From Novilysobacter selenitireducens (lineage in GTDB: Bacteria > Pseudomonadota > Gammaproteobacteria > Xanthomonadales > Xanthomonadaceae): DNA of 64,000 nucleotides. Made by a program: the position numbers and the translations under genes. The notes beneath the pieces were generated by a model. That model was not told the origin of the DNA, did not search any database, and was given only the letters and a program-made list of their open reading frames with translations. The stretch is from NCBI RefSeq assembly GCF_020026895.1, contig NZ_JAINZW010000003.1, positions 124,001-188,000 of the forward strand, read 5' to 3'. Of the stretch, positions 1 through 8,015 are shown piece by piece (positions within the stretch are counted from its first letter, which is position 1; every line of letters begins with the position of its first letter).

Positions 1-1028
1 TCGAGTTCGCTGCTGGCCGAGCCACCGAATCCGGTCAGCGACACCGTCGGGAAGTAGAGCGCACGCGCCGCACCCACCAGGGCATTGGCCGCGACCAGTT
101 GCTGTTCGGACTGCAGGATGTCGGGCCGACGCGTGACCAGTTCGGACGGCAGGCCCGCCGGCACGGGGACCGGCTCCAGCGAGAGCAGCGTGGCACCGCG
201 CGCAATGGGCCCGGGATTACGCCCCACCAGCGCGGACAGGGCGTGTTCCTGCTGCGCGATCGCGCGTTCCAGGTCGGGGATCGACGATGCCGCGGTTTCG
301 TACTCCGCGGTCACCTGCATCATTTCGAAATCCGACACGGCGCCGCCGTCCAGCCGGATCTGGAACACCTCGACGTTGCGCCTGCGGCCCTCGAGCGTGG
401 CCCGGGAGATCTCAAGGCGGCGGTCCAGGTCGAGCAGCGTGACGTACCCCGAGACCACTGCCGACACCAGCGTCAGCGCGACGCCGAGGCGGGCCTGTTC
501 GGTCGCCATCAGGTTGGCGCGGGCAGCCTCGTCCTCGCGGCGGATCCGCCCCCACAGGTCGAGCTCCCAGCTTGCGGACAACACGGCCGTGTACGAGCCG
601 GCCGTGACATTGCCGACCTGCTGCCGGCCACCACTGGCGCCGTACCCGACCTGGGGAAGCGCCTGCGAATGCGTCGAGACCACGCGCGCGGCGAACTCGT
701 CGACGCGGGCGGTGGCCACGCGCAGGTCGTGGTTGGCCGCCAGCGCTTCGCCGACGAGGGCGTCCAGCTCGGCGTCCCCGAACCCGGCCCACCACGCCGG
801 AAGCGCCGCCAATGTGGGCGGCTGCCCCTGCGGTGGCGCAGCCTGGGCGAACCGGTGGACGGCCGGCACGTCAACCGTGGGGCGGACGTAGTCGGGCCCC
901 AGGGTGCAGCCGGACATGCCCATCGCCGCGGCGCCGGCGACGAGCGCGAGCCAGTGCCCGGCCGTGCGTGCTCGCGCGTGCGCGCGCAGGCGGGCGGACA
1001 CGGTGGCAGGGGCAGGGCGGTCGCGCAT
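1..1028 (-). CDS. RND efflux outer-membrane factor lipoprotein, NodT/OprM type (3' part outside the window)
   Basis: Partial gene: ATG at 1028, about 342 codons visible, cut by the left window edge. The N-terminus has a basic, hydrophobic export signal ending in a lipobox-like MSGC followed by TLGPDYVRP, the usual start of mature NodT/OprM lipoproteins. The rest matches the outer-membrane efflux family, with AxWWxGFGD-type residues, a DLRVATARVDEFAARV helix and the segment ELDLWGRIRRE. Family role: a trimeric outer-membrane channel that docks with an RND pump and its periplasmic adaptor. Those partner genes are not in view and may lie just outside. The substrate cannot be told. The gene is read only on the minus strand; long plus-strand frames here are shadows. 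Confidence 0.88.
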   Translation of the reverse strand, partial: MRDRPAPATVSARLRAHARARTAGHWLALVAGAAAMGMSGCTLGPDYVRPTVDVPAVHRFAQAAPPQGQPPTLAALPAWWAGFGDAELDALVGEALAANHDLRVATARVDEFAARVVSTHSQALPQVGYGASGGRQQVGNVTAGSYTAVLSASWELDLWGRIRREDEAARANLMATEQARLGVALTLVSAVVSGYVTLLDLDRRLEISRATLEGRRRNVEVFQIRLDGGAVSDFEMMQVTAEYETAASSIPDLERAIAQQEHALSALVGRNPGPIARGATLLSLEPVPVPAGLPSELVTRRPDILQSEQQLVAANALVGAARALYFPTVSLTGFGGSASSEL

Positions 1029-1055
1029 GGTGCTCAGTGAAGTCGCCGCGACGCG

Positions 1056-2375
1056 CTAGCCATCGACGTCCGCCTCGGCGATGACCTCATCCTCGTAATC
1101 GACGAACCGCTGCAGGTCCAGCCGGTCCAGCTGCAAACGCTGGGCGGCAGCGGAGAAGGCCATGATCGACAGGACGCGCTGCGGGTCGCGCGCCCAGGGC
1201 GGCAGGTAGCGTGGCGGCGCCACCAGGCCGCTGTCGCGGAACGGCGCCAGCGTGACCACGTCGGCCGTCGTCAGGCGTCCGGCGAACAGCATCGGAAGCA
1301 GCTCGCCGCGGCCTTCCTGCAAGGCTTTGCGGATGAAGACGTGGATGAGCATGACGCCTTCCAGGTACGCGCCGTCCTTGGTGAAACACACGCCGCCCCG
1401 CACGCCGCCACCGCGGAACACACGCGCGGCGCTGCGGTAGCTCTCGACTTCGGACTGGCCCGCGTCGAGGAAACCGCGGAAGACATCGATGAAGTCCGCA
1501 CCGTCCAGGGCCCGTTTGACCATCACCACGCGCAGGGCGATGCGCCTGAGGCGGGCGATGTCGATCGCACCGGTGATGATCTCGGCGAACGTCGCCAACC
1601 CCTCCTGCGTGCGCGTGGTGCGCGGCGCCGCAAGGCCGAGCGTCTGCAGGTGGGGCTGGTGGCGGCCGTTGACCGCGGTCAGCGTATGGATGAAGGCTTC
1701 GTGCTCGACCAGCTGGTCCAGATCACGCTGCGAGAAGAGTGCGGTGGAGCGAAGGCTGATCCGCTTGCTGCCGGCCGTGGCCTTCGACGACAGGCCGGGA
1801 TCCAGCACGACTTCGACCGGGTCGTCGCGGAACAGCGGGGCGATGCGCTCGCGCAGCTGGCGCGCGAAATCCACGGCGGGGATGTCGAACGGCACCGCCA
1901 ACAACGGATGCGGTCCGATCATCTCGTCGGTGATGGCAAGCATCTCGGCTGCGCTTTCGACGTTGGTCACGGCCTGGCTGCGGTACTGCGTGTCCGGGCG
2001 CCCGTACAGCAGCGTCGAGAACCGGGTGAACTCCGGCGTGCCCACGGCGCCCAGCATCCGCGTCGCGACATGGCAGCTCCATGCGGTCTTGTAGAGCCAG
2101 TTGCCGATGGGATGGCCCCGGTCGAGCCGCGGCATCAGCGCCTCGAGCACCTTCGCCTCGTCGGCCAGATCGGTCGGGCGGGTCGGTGGCGCCGGCAGCT
2201 CGGGCCGGCCCTGGCGCCACCCGGCGAGGAAGCGCTCCTCCAGTTCGACTGGCCAGTCGATCGCCTTGAGGACGCGGATCCGGCGCCCGACCTTGAGCAG
2301 CACGCGATCGCACTCCAGCAGTGCCGGCAGCGCGGGGTCGTCCAACACGGGGGCGGCTTCGGCAAGTGTGGCCAT
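1056..2375 (-). CDS. QEGLA/DUF1704 family putative zinc metallopeptidase
   Basis: About 439 aa. I chose the ATG at 2375 because GGAGGAG lies just upstream; a TTG five codons earlier is less likely. The diagnostic QEGLA motif is at about residues 257-261. About 30 residues before it is an HExxxH motif (His225, Glu226, His230). Together these give the expected zinc ligands and catalytic Glu, with Glu258 as a possible third ligand. Bacterial members are annotated 'flavohemoglobin expression-modulating QEGLA motif protein'. The family is related to the eukaryotic MATCAP tyrosine carboxypeptidases, which use the same HExxxH layout. The bacterial substrate is unknown. No signal peptide is seen, so it is probably cytosolic. 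It lies 27 bases downstream of the efflux lipoprotein start, on the same strand. Confidence 0.85.
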   Translation of the reverse strand: MATLAEAAPVLDDPALPALLECDRVLLKVGRRIRVLKAIDWPVELEERFLAGWRQGRPELPAPPTRPTDLADEAKVLEALMPRLDRGHPIGNWLYKTAWSCHVATRMLGAVGTPEFTRFSTLLYGRPDTQYRSQAVTNVESAAEMLAITDEMIGPHPLLAVPFDIPAVDFARQLRERIAPLFRDDPVEVVLDPGLSSKATAGSKRISLRSTALFSQRDLDQLVEHEAFIHTLTAVNGRHQPHLQTLGLAAPRTTRTQEGLATFAEIITGAIDIARLRRIALRVVMVKRALDGADFIDVFRGFLDAGQSEVESYRSAARVFRGGGVRGGVCFTKDGAYLEGVMLIHVFIRKALQEGRGELLPMLFAGRLTTADVVTLAPFRDSGLVAPPRYLPPWARDPQRVLSIMAFSAAAQRLQLDRLDLQRFVDYEDEVIAEADVDG

Positions 2376-2428
2376 CGCGTGCTCCTCCAATGCCTCAGGG
2401 CGCAGTCACGTCGGGCCCCGCGCCCGGC

Positions 2429-2716
2429 TCAGCCGCCCGCCCAGTCGTCGGCGTTGCGTCCACCCTCGACGCTTGCACCGAGGATGACCGTGGTCGGAAG
2501 CGCCGAAGGGGCAGGGGTGACGTAGACGTACTTGACCGATTGCATGGGCACCACCAGCAGGTCGTTGCCGACGGCGGCGACCAGGCTCCCGGCTTCAAGT
2601 GCCTGCCGCACCTTGCTGGTGATGGTCGCGGCGTCGCCTGCCTGCATCTGTGGCCAACGCAGGGTGAGGCTGGTGCGGTCCGTGAAATGGATGGTCGCGG
2701 CGACGGATGTGTTCAT
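2429..2716 (-). CDS. small conserved-type hypothetical protein (95 aa)
   Basis: The ATG at 2716 is preceded by a GGGGGC purine stretch. The frame opens 11 codons earlier, but that part is Arg/Ala/Pro-rich and looks like non-coding read-through. The protein is predicted to be soluble and beta-rich, with alternating hydrophobics (SVAATIHFTDRTSLTLRW and DLLVVPMQSVKYVYV). I recognise no domain. The C-terminus is Gly/Asp-rich and ends in DDWAGG. It lies 53 bases upstream of the QEGLA gene on the same strand, so the two may be co-transcribed. Function is unknown. Confidence 0.55.
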   Translation of the reverse strand: MNTSVAATIHFTDRTSLTLRWPQMQAGDAATITSKVRQALEAGSLVAAVGNDLLVVPMQSVKYVYVTPAPSALPTTVILGASVEGGRNADDWAGG

Positions 2717-2821
2717 GCGTGCCCCCGGCCGCGCGCGTGCCCGTGGCAATGGGTGCGGGGCCCGATTCGCTCGCGGTGGTTCACGTCGATGCTCCGCGTT
2801 GCTGGCGGCGGACGGTGAGCA

Positions 2822-3388
2822 TCACTCGTTCGCCCGGAACGGGTACTTCGCGAAGATTTCCGTGATCACGGCATCGAGTGCGGCGCGCTGCGCGTCGCGC
2901 TCGCGTGGCTGCACTCGGCCGACGGCCACGCCTTCCCAGACCAGCTTCTTCTGGCGTGCATCGATGACGTCGATGTTGATGGTGCCCTCGACGTACTGGT
3001 CAATCCGGGTCTGGTTGCTGTACCCGGTCCAGCCGCCGTAGTAGCCGCCGCGGTAGCCGTAGTACATCGAGGGCATCGGGGGCGCCTGGGTCACCTGGAG
3101 CTGTCTGGACAGGTGCGCGTTGAAGTTGACCAGCAGGTCGGGATCGGTCTCGACGAACATGTAGCCGCGCCTCTCCATCTCGCGCCTGGAGGCGGCTTTC
3201 ATCGTCTGCGTCACCAGCGACTCGTAGCCCGCGGCGTCCGTGCCCAACGGACTGGCGAACCCGAACGTCCGGTAGGCGGTGAAGTTGGCGCTGCGGTCGT
3301 AATCGGCGGTTATCACCGGTCCGGTCGCGCAGCCGGACGCAGCGGCGAGGAACAGGAAAAGAACCAGCATCCACGTCGGTGATTTCAT
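2822..3388 (-). CDS. DUF4136 family lipoprotein
   Basis: 188 aa. Start ATG at 3388 with GAGGTCACC upstream; an upstream in-frame extension lacks a signal sequence and was rejected. The signal peptide has a strongly hydrophobic core (WMLVLFLFLAAASGC) and a lipobox ending at Cys19. The mature part opens with VITADYDRSANFTAYRTFGF, the typical entry of DUF4136 proteins ('D-x-d-f-Y-tY-F'). A Gly/Tyr-rich stretch (MYYGYRGGYYGGWTGYSN) lies mid-protein, then a conserved block about turning residues into dissimilar strands (IDVIDARQKKLVWEGVA). The family is widespread and of unknown function, probably membrane-anchored and facing the periplasm. Confidence 0.85.
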   Translation of the reverse strand: MKSPTWMLVLFLFLAAASGCATGPVITADYDRSANFTAYRTFGFASPLGTDAAGYESLVTQTMKAASRREMERRGYMFVETDPDLLVNFNAHLSRQLQVTQAPPMPSMYYGYRGGYYGGWTGYSNQTRIDQYVEGTINIDVIDARQKKLVWEGVAVGRVQPRERDAQRAALDAVITEIFAKYPFRANE

Positions 3389-3515
3389 GGTGACCTCGCG
3401 CAGATTCCAGTGGTGCGCCGGCGACGTGCAGGCGCTATGGGTCGGCAATGCGGACGTGCCGCAGTGCCATGGAGTCTGACCAACGCGTGGTGCGCTTAAA
3501 ATTGACTTGCGGGGC

Positions 3516-3544
3516 GGCGCCCGGTGCCCCTTCGGGCAGGCGCC
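3516..3544 (-). terminator. hairpin downstream of the receiver gene, possible terminator
   Basis: Nested arms GGCGCC...GGCGCC (3516-3521/3539-3544) enclose TGCCC/GGGCA with a CTTC-type loop. It sits just past the stop of the minus-strand receiver gene. No T-run follows directly, so intrinsic termination is uncertain. Confidence 0.4.
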
Positions 3545-3550
3545 GGCGCG

Positions 3551-3928
3551 TCATTCCACCGCGCGTGCGATGAGCGCGAGCAGGGCGCGTCCCTCGAAGG
3601 GCTTCGCCAGGTAGGTCGCCATCGCCCGCTGCGCCTGGTCGCGCACGGCCGGGTTGTCGAAGGCGGTGATGAAGATCCAGGGCGGCAGTGGCCCCCGTTC
3701 CGCGACACGACGGTGCAGTTCGAACCCCGACACGCCCGGCAGCCGCACGTCGCAGACCATGCAGCTGCTCGCACGCCACAGGGCTTCGCCTGCGAGCTCA
3801 TCGAGCAGCGCTTCCGCCGAGGCGAAGCTCCTCACCTCATACCCTGCAGTGGTCAGCATCCGGGTTACGGCCCGGCGCATTCCAGTGTCGTCTTCGACCA
3901 GTACCACTTCGCGCTTGGAGTGCACCAT
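3551..3928 (-). CDS. single-domain response regulator receiver protein
   Basis: 125 aa consisting only of a CheY-like receiver. Acidic pocket Glu12-Asp13-Asp14, phospho-acceptor Asp60 (in CMVCDVRLPG), Thr88 (FITAF) and Lys109 (YLAKPF) are all present, so it should be phosphorylatable. There is no output domain. It lies about 210 bases downstream of the FixJ-type regulator and membrane kinase on the same strand. It could share that kinase or act as a phosphate sink or adaptor; this is inference. The ribosome-binding site is weak. Confidence 0.85.
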   Translation of the reverse strand: MVHSKREVVLVEDDTGMRRAVTRMLTTAGYEVRSFASAEALLDELAGEALWRASSCMVCDVRLPGVSGFELHRRVAERGPLPPWIFITAFDNPAVRDQAQRAMATYLAKPFEGRALLALIARAVE

Positions 3929-4080
3929 GCTGGCCCGACGGCGGTCTCCGGCAGAAGCGATTCAATGGAATGCGGCCTCTCGGATATTCCTGCGCGCAAT
4001 CGCCGTCCGGAACTGTCAGTTGGTGCGTACCCGCATGTCCTTTGGGGCAGGTCGGCGGTTCTCCTGCCGCGGCGCCGTGG

Positions 4081-4108
4081 CGCCAACGCGCCAACGCGCC
4101 AACGCGCC
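4081..4108. repeat. 8-bp tandem repeat, about 3.5 copies
   Basis: Unit CGCCAACG is repeated three times plus CGCC, in the 212-bp gap between the receiver gene and the FixJ-type gene. Nothing else in the gap is recognisable. Confidence 0.75.
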
Positions 4109-4140
4109 GTCGCGCACGGACATCGATCGAAGAGACCGGG

Positions 4141-4797
4141 TCAGGCCTGGAGGCGCGCCATCGCCCGCGGCGGTTCGTTCGTGGGTGGCGTCTGCAGCTG
4201 CACCGCGATGTGCACCAGTTCGGCGACCGAGCGCGCATGCAGCTTTTCCATCACGTGCGCGCGGTGCGCCTTGACCGTGCGCTCGCACGTGCCGAGGTCA
4301 CCGGCGATCTGCTTGTTGAGGCGGCCGGCCACCACCTGCTCGAATACCTCGCGCTCGCGTGCGGTCAGCGATTCGAATGCCTTGCGCAGGGCATCGTGCC
4401 TGCGATCGTCAGCACGTTGGGCGGCATCGCGTTCGAGCGCCGCGGTCACGGCCGCCAGCAGCGGCTCGCGCTCGACCGGTTTCGTGAGGAAGTCGACCGC
4501 GCCGCGCTTGATTGCAAGCACGCTCATGGCGATGTCGCCACAGCCGGTGAGGAACACCACCGGCGGGGCATCCGCGCGCTGCATGAGCGCACGCTGCAGG
4601 TCCATCCCGCTCGGGCCGGGCATCCGGACGTCCAGCAACAGGCAGCCCGGGACGTCGGGCGGCCAACTCAGCAGGAATTCGCCGGCCGAGGGGTATTCGC
4701 GCACCTCGAAGCCGAACCCGCTCAGCAAGCGATGCAGTGCGTCTCGCGTCGGCATGTCGTCGTCGATGACATGCACGATCGGATTGACGTGTTCCAT
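4141..4797 (-). CDS. FixJ-type response regulator (receiver + LuxR HTH)
   Basis: 218 aa. Start ATG at 4797 with the strong ribosome site GGAGGGTG; the longer upstream frame is rejected. The receiver is at residues 7-120 (Asp12/13/14, phospho-Asp56 in LLLDVRMPG, Lys106 in FLTKP). A LuxR/GerE helix-turn-helix follows at about 140-200 (SLTAREREVFEQVVAGRLNK, then TVKAHRAHVMEKL), the usual FixJ/NarL-like arrangement. It should activate transcription as a phosphorylated dimer. It lies 148 bases downstream of a membrane kinase on the same strand, which is the likely partner. The target genes cannot be told. Confidence 0.92.
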   Translation of the reverse strand: MEHVNPIVHVIDDDMPTRDALHRLLSGFGFEVREYPSAGEFLLSWPPDVPGCLLLDVRMPGPSGMDLQRALMQRADAPPVVFLTGCGDIAMSVLAIKRGAVDFLTKPVEREPLLAAVTAALERDAAQRADDRRHDALRKAFESLTAREREVFEQVVAGRLNKQIAGDLGTCERTVKAHRAHVMEKLHARSVAELVHIAVQLQTPPTNEPPRAMARLQA

Positions 4798-4945
4798 GCG
4801 GCACCCTCCATGAGAAACCGATGCAACGGATCCATCCCCCTGAACGCACTCTAGACCCCGTGCACACTCGCAACGCGGATGTGCATGGGCACCGGCCATT
4901 TTCTGGAGTTTTTCCGACGAGCGGTTGCGCCATCGCCGGTGTGCG

Positions 4946-6358
4946 TTATGGGTTTCCCTGGCGCTCCTGGAACGCGGGCAGGGTCACCCGGAAGGTGGCA
5001 CCGCCGTGTGGATTGTTTTCGGCCTGGATCCAGCCCCCGTGGAGCTCCACCAGGGACCGCGCGATCGACAGGCCCAGTCCCATGCCATGGGCCTTGGAGG
5101 TATAGAAGGAGTCGAACAGCCGGTCGAGATGTTCCGGTGGAATGCCGTGCCCCTGGTCGGTGATCCGGAACTCGGTTTCATTGGTGGCGTTGCGCGATAC
5201 CGCCAGGACGACCTCGGCCGGCGCACCGGGCAGCGGGTCCCGGGGCGGGTCCATGTCCATGGCATCCAGTGCATTGATGAGCAGGTTGATCAGCACCTGT
5301 TCCAGCCGTCCACGATCCCCGCGCACATGGACCGGTTCGGCGGCCAGCAGGAGGTCCAGGGTAATCCGTCGCCTGCGGGCCTCCGGAGCGACGAGTCCGA
5401 TGACGTCCTCGGCGACAGCATTCGCATCGAGCTTTTCCAGTACGACCTCCTGGCTCCGAACCAGCGTCCGCACCTGCTGGATGACGTTGGTCGCGCGCAG
5501 GCCGTCGCGACGGATGTCCTGGAGGATCTGCCCGAGCTCGTCCATGGGCGGCGCATTGCGTTCGAGCAACAGTTCGCCGGCCTCGGTGTTGCTCAGGATC
5601 GCGCCCAGCGGCTGGTTGATCTCGTGCGCGATGGAGGCCGTCAGCTCCCCCACCACGGCCAGGCGCGAGATGTGCGCAAGGCCCTGCTGCCGGCGCTCTG
5701 TCATCGACTGCGTCGTCTCCAGGCTGTAGGCCAGCTCGTACGACACCAGCAGCACCATCAGCATGAACACGTGCGGCACCGGGGTGGGCAGGCGCGCGAT
5801 GTCCAGTTCAATCAACGTGGCATAGCCCGCCATTTCGAATATCGCCAGGCCCATGCCCGCACCCAGCGTCAGCGCCCGCAAGCGGGACCTGGATCGCCAT
5901 AGCCGGACCGAACCCGCCGCGACCAGGAGTGCAAGGCCGAACAGTGCGAGGTCCGCCGGAAGGCCCTGGCGATGGCCCGGGTCGGACGACGCCTGCACCC
6001 CCATTGGCCACGGCGACACCAGCGCTTCCACCAGCGCCAGCGCGAACAGGACGGTGACCAGCCATGACACCTGGCGCGTGGTGGCGCCGGCGCCGGAATA
6101 CTCGGCGGAAAACCACACGATCGCCACGCCCCAGGCCATGGAAAAGCCCATCGATGCCCGCTGGGCGGCGCTGGAGGGGGTATCGAGGTCGGGAAAGATG
6201 CCGTAGACGCCGATTGCACCTGCGGCAGCCATCGCGGCCAAGCCGAACCACAGGCGCTCACGCGCGATGCGGTCGCTTCGCCAGGCCAGCAGGTGCAGGA
6301 CGCCGCACAGCGCAAACGTGGCGGCAAGGACGAACAGCAGGATGATCCCCTGGCTCAT
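4946..6358 (-). CDS. membrane sensor histidine kinase
   Basis: 470 aa. The start is the ATG at 6358, with GGAGTCAC upstream and a hydrophobic first helix directly after it; the 74-codon in-frame extension is Pro/Arg-rich and was rejected. Residues 1-210 hold about six to seven membrane segments with no recognised sensor fold. The HisKA motif ASIAHEINQPLGAIL has phospho-His245. The N-box (LINLLINALDAMD) and glycine boxes (DQGHGIP, GMGLGLSIARSLVE) of the ATPase domain follow. The HEINQPL form is typical of FixL/DctB-type kinases that partner FixJ-like regulators, consistent with the next gene. The signal sensed is unknown. Confidence 0.92.
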   Translation of the reverse strand: MSQGIILLFVLAATFALCGVLHLLAWRSDRIARERLWFGLAAMAAAGAIGVYGIFPDLDTPSSAAQRASMGFSMAWGVAIVWFSAEYSGAGATTRQVSWLVTVLFALALVEALVSPWPMGVQASSDPGHRQGLPADLALFGLALLVAAGSVRLWRSRSRLRALTLGAGMGLAIFEMAGYATLIELDIARLPTPVPHVFMLMVLLVSYELAYSLETTQSMTERRQQGLAHISRLAVVGELTASIAHEINQPLGAILSNTEAGELLLERNAPPMDELGQILQDIRRDGLRATNVIQQVRTLVRSQEVVLEKLDANAVAEDVIGLVAPEARRRRITLDLLLAAEPVHVRGDRGRLEQVLINLLINALDAMDMDPPRDPLPGAPAEVVLAVSRNATNETEFRITDQGHGIPPEHLDRLFDSFYTSKAHGMGLGLSIARSLVELHGGWIQAENNPHGGATFRVTLPAFQERQGNP

Positions 6359-6706
6359 GTGACTCCGTCCACGTGCAGTCCCCCCGCGCGCACTGTAGCC
6401 GCGTGCGCTACGGAAATCCTGTGCGGGGAAATGGGGCGTGGGCTGCGGCCGCCAATCGCGAGCCACCGCCGACCCCGCGCCTGCCGAGGGTTCGTGGGGT
6501 CGCGCCCGTTCCGACACAGCCCCCTGGCTGCCCCAACGGGTAGCGGCCGGTTCCCATTGCGCCAATACCGATGGAGGCACGGCTCGACCATAGTCAGCCC
6601 GAGGTGCCGCTTCCTATCGGCGTCCCGCCTGGGTGTCGAGGATCAGTTGCCGATGGCGCAGCGCGATGCCGTGCGTCGACCCGAAACGCAACATCGAGGT
6701 TGGATC
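6359..6706. other. 348-bp divergent intergenic region
   Basis: Lies between the kinase (minus) and the DUF2092 gene (plus), so it should carry both promoters. A short inverted repeat GTAGC-N7-GCTAC lies near 6396-6412. I see no confident -35/-10 pair, RNA gene or repeat family. Frames crossing it look like read-through. Confidence 0.5.
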
Positions 6707-7432
6707 ATGAAATCGACTTTGCTGGCGCAGCTCATCCTGTGCGCGGTCGCCGCTCCGGTGTCGGCAGCCGATCGCGTGGACCAGGAGGCATTCCGCACGC
6801 TGTCGGACGTCCGCGACAGGCTTCGCGCCCTGGACACGTACGTCCTGGACACGGAGGTGAGCACCCGGACGGCGGTGGGCGGCGGGCGCTACCGGGACTT
6901 CAAGGGCCAGGTCCGGTACGTGGTCGATCGGCCCCAACACCTGTTCGCCGATGTCCAGGGCGATGGCGTCGTCCGCAAGGTGTATTTCGACGGGCAGCTG
7001 ATCTCGGTGTATTCCCCCGGCCGCAACGCGTATGCGCAGTGGGATGCCGTGGGTACGATCGAGACCTTGCTTGCCGCGGCCCGGGAGCAGCGGGGACTCG
7101 ACCTGCCCGTGGCCCATCTGTTCGCCTGGGACGAGGAGCCCGAACGGATGCGCCAGTCCACGCGCGCGACGTACTCGGGCACCGGCGTCATCAACGGGCG
7201 CGAGTGCGAGCACTACTCCTACAAGTACGAGGACGTGGTGTGGGAGCTGCACGTCGACCAGGATTCGATGCCGTGCAAGCTGTCCATGGTCGACCTGAAG
7301 GATCGCGGCCTGCCCGGCTACAGCGCGGAGTTCACCTGGACGACCGGGGCGCCGGTGTCGCCCGGGGATTTCCGGTTCACGCCCCCCCCGGGCGCGCAAC
7401 GAATTCCGATGTCGGAGATGCCGGAAAGCTGA
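6707..7432 (+). CDS. DUF2092-type predicted periplasmic protein
   Basis: 241 aa. Start ATG at 6707 with GAGG eight bases upstream, followed by a clear Sec signal peptide (MKSTLLAQLILCAVAAPVSAA). The mature part resembles the DUF2092/LolA-like fold. It has an early helix with RALDTYVLDTEV, a strand series with YVVDRPQHLFADVQG and a glycine-rich link to VYFDGQLISVYSPGRNAYAQ. It ends with a Pro-rich FRFTPPPGAQRI. The family is annotated 'predicted periplasmic protein' and may bind lipid, like LolA/LppX; that is only fold inference. It is convergent with the DUF4426 gene and transcribed away from the kinase. Confidence 0.75.
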   Translation: MKSTLLAQLILCAVAAPVSAADRVDQEAFRTLSDVRDRLRALDTYVLDTEVSTRTAVGGGRYRDFKGQVRYVVDRPQHLFADVQGDGVVRKVYFDGQLISVYSPGRNAYAQWDAVGTIETLLAAAREQRGLDLPVAHLFAWDEEPERMRQSTRATYSGTGVINGRECEHYSYKYEDVVWELHVDQDSMPCKLSMVDLKDRGLPGYSAEFTWTTGAPVSPGDFRFTPPPGAQRIPMSEMPES

Positions 7433-7498
7433 GGGGCACCTCGCGGAGGCGTGGGTGCACGTGGCCGCAACGCACCGTGCGAGACCCCGATTGCCGCG

Positions 7499-8008
7499 TC
7501 AGCGCGGGAAGATGTCGCGCGTGAACTGCATGGTGCTGGTCGCGCCGTCCTCGCGCCGGATGTCCAGGTCGAAGCGCAAGGTGTCGGGTGGCGACACGCG
7601 GGCGATGCCGACGTAGTCGACCAGGTCGCCGCTGCGGACTTCGCGCAACTCCAGCGTTTGGCGTACGCCGCGCAGGTCGGTCGCGGTGGCGGTGATCGTG
7701 GCCGGCAGCGCGGTCTCCTGCATGTTCGGGCCCTGCCGTACGCCGACAAGCAGCATCACGCTGCCCGGGTCGCGCTGGATGCCGTATTGCGCGGCGACCG
7801 CCTCGGACATCGCCGTGGTCGGCAGGACGCTGGCGCGAATGGTGACGTCACCGCTGCGGACCGTGGCCTCCTGCATCGAATTACCGGCGGGCGCGGCCGC
7901 ATCGGACATCGCCGAGGGCTCGCGGCCGCAGCCGGCCGCGCCGATTGTCATCAGCAGGGCCAGGGCGGCGGCACCGTAAGCAGGCTTCACGAAGGGCAGG
8001 TTGCGCAT
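7499..8008 (-). CDS. DUF4426 family lipoprotein
   Basis: 169 aa with an N-terminal signal whose core (AALALLMTIGAAGC) ends in a lipobox Cys. A low-complexity Ala/Ser linker follows, then a beta-rich domain. The start ATG at 8008 lies 7 bases after the proC stop on the same strand. DUF4426 proteins are usually found next to proC in gammaproteobacteria, as here, which supports the call. Their function is unknown; they are likely periplasmic. Ends in FTRDIFPR. Confidence 0.85.
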   Translation of the reverse strand: MRNLPFVKPAYGAAALALLMTIGAAGCGREPSAMSDAAAPAGNSMQEATVRSGDVTIRASVLPTTAMSEAVAAQYGIQRDPGSVMLLVGVRQGPNMQETALPATITATATDLRGVRQTLELREVRSGDLVDYVGIARVSPPDTLRFDLDIRREDGATSTMQFTRDIFPR

Positions 8009-8015
8009 GGGGGCC

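Noticed and set aside
85-1040. Plus-strand genes over the first kilobase
   Set aside because: They overlap the efflux lipoprotein, which reads through with clear family motifs on the minus strand.
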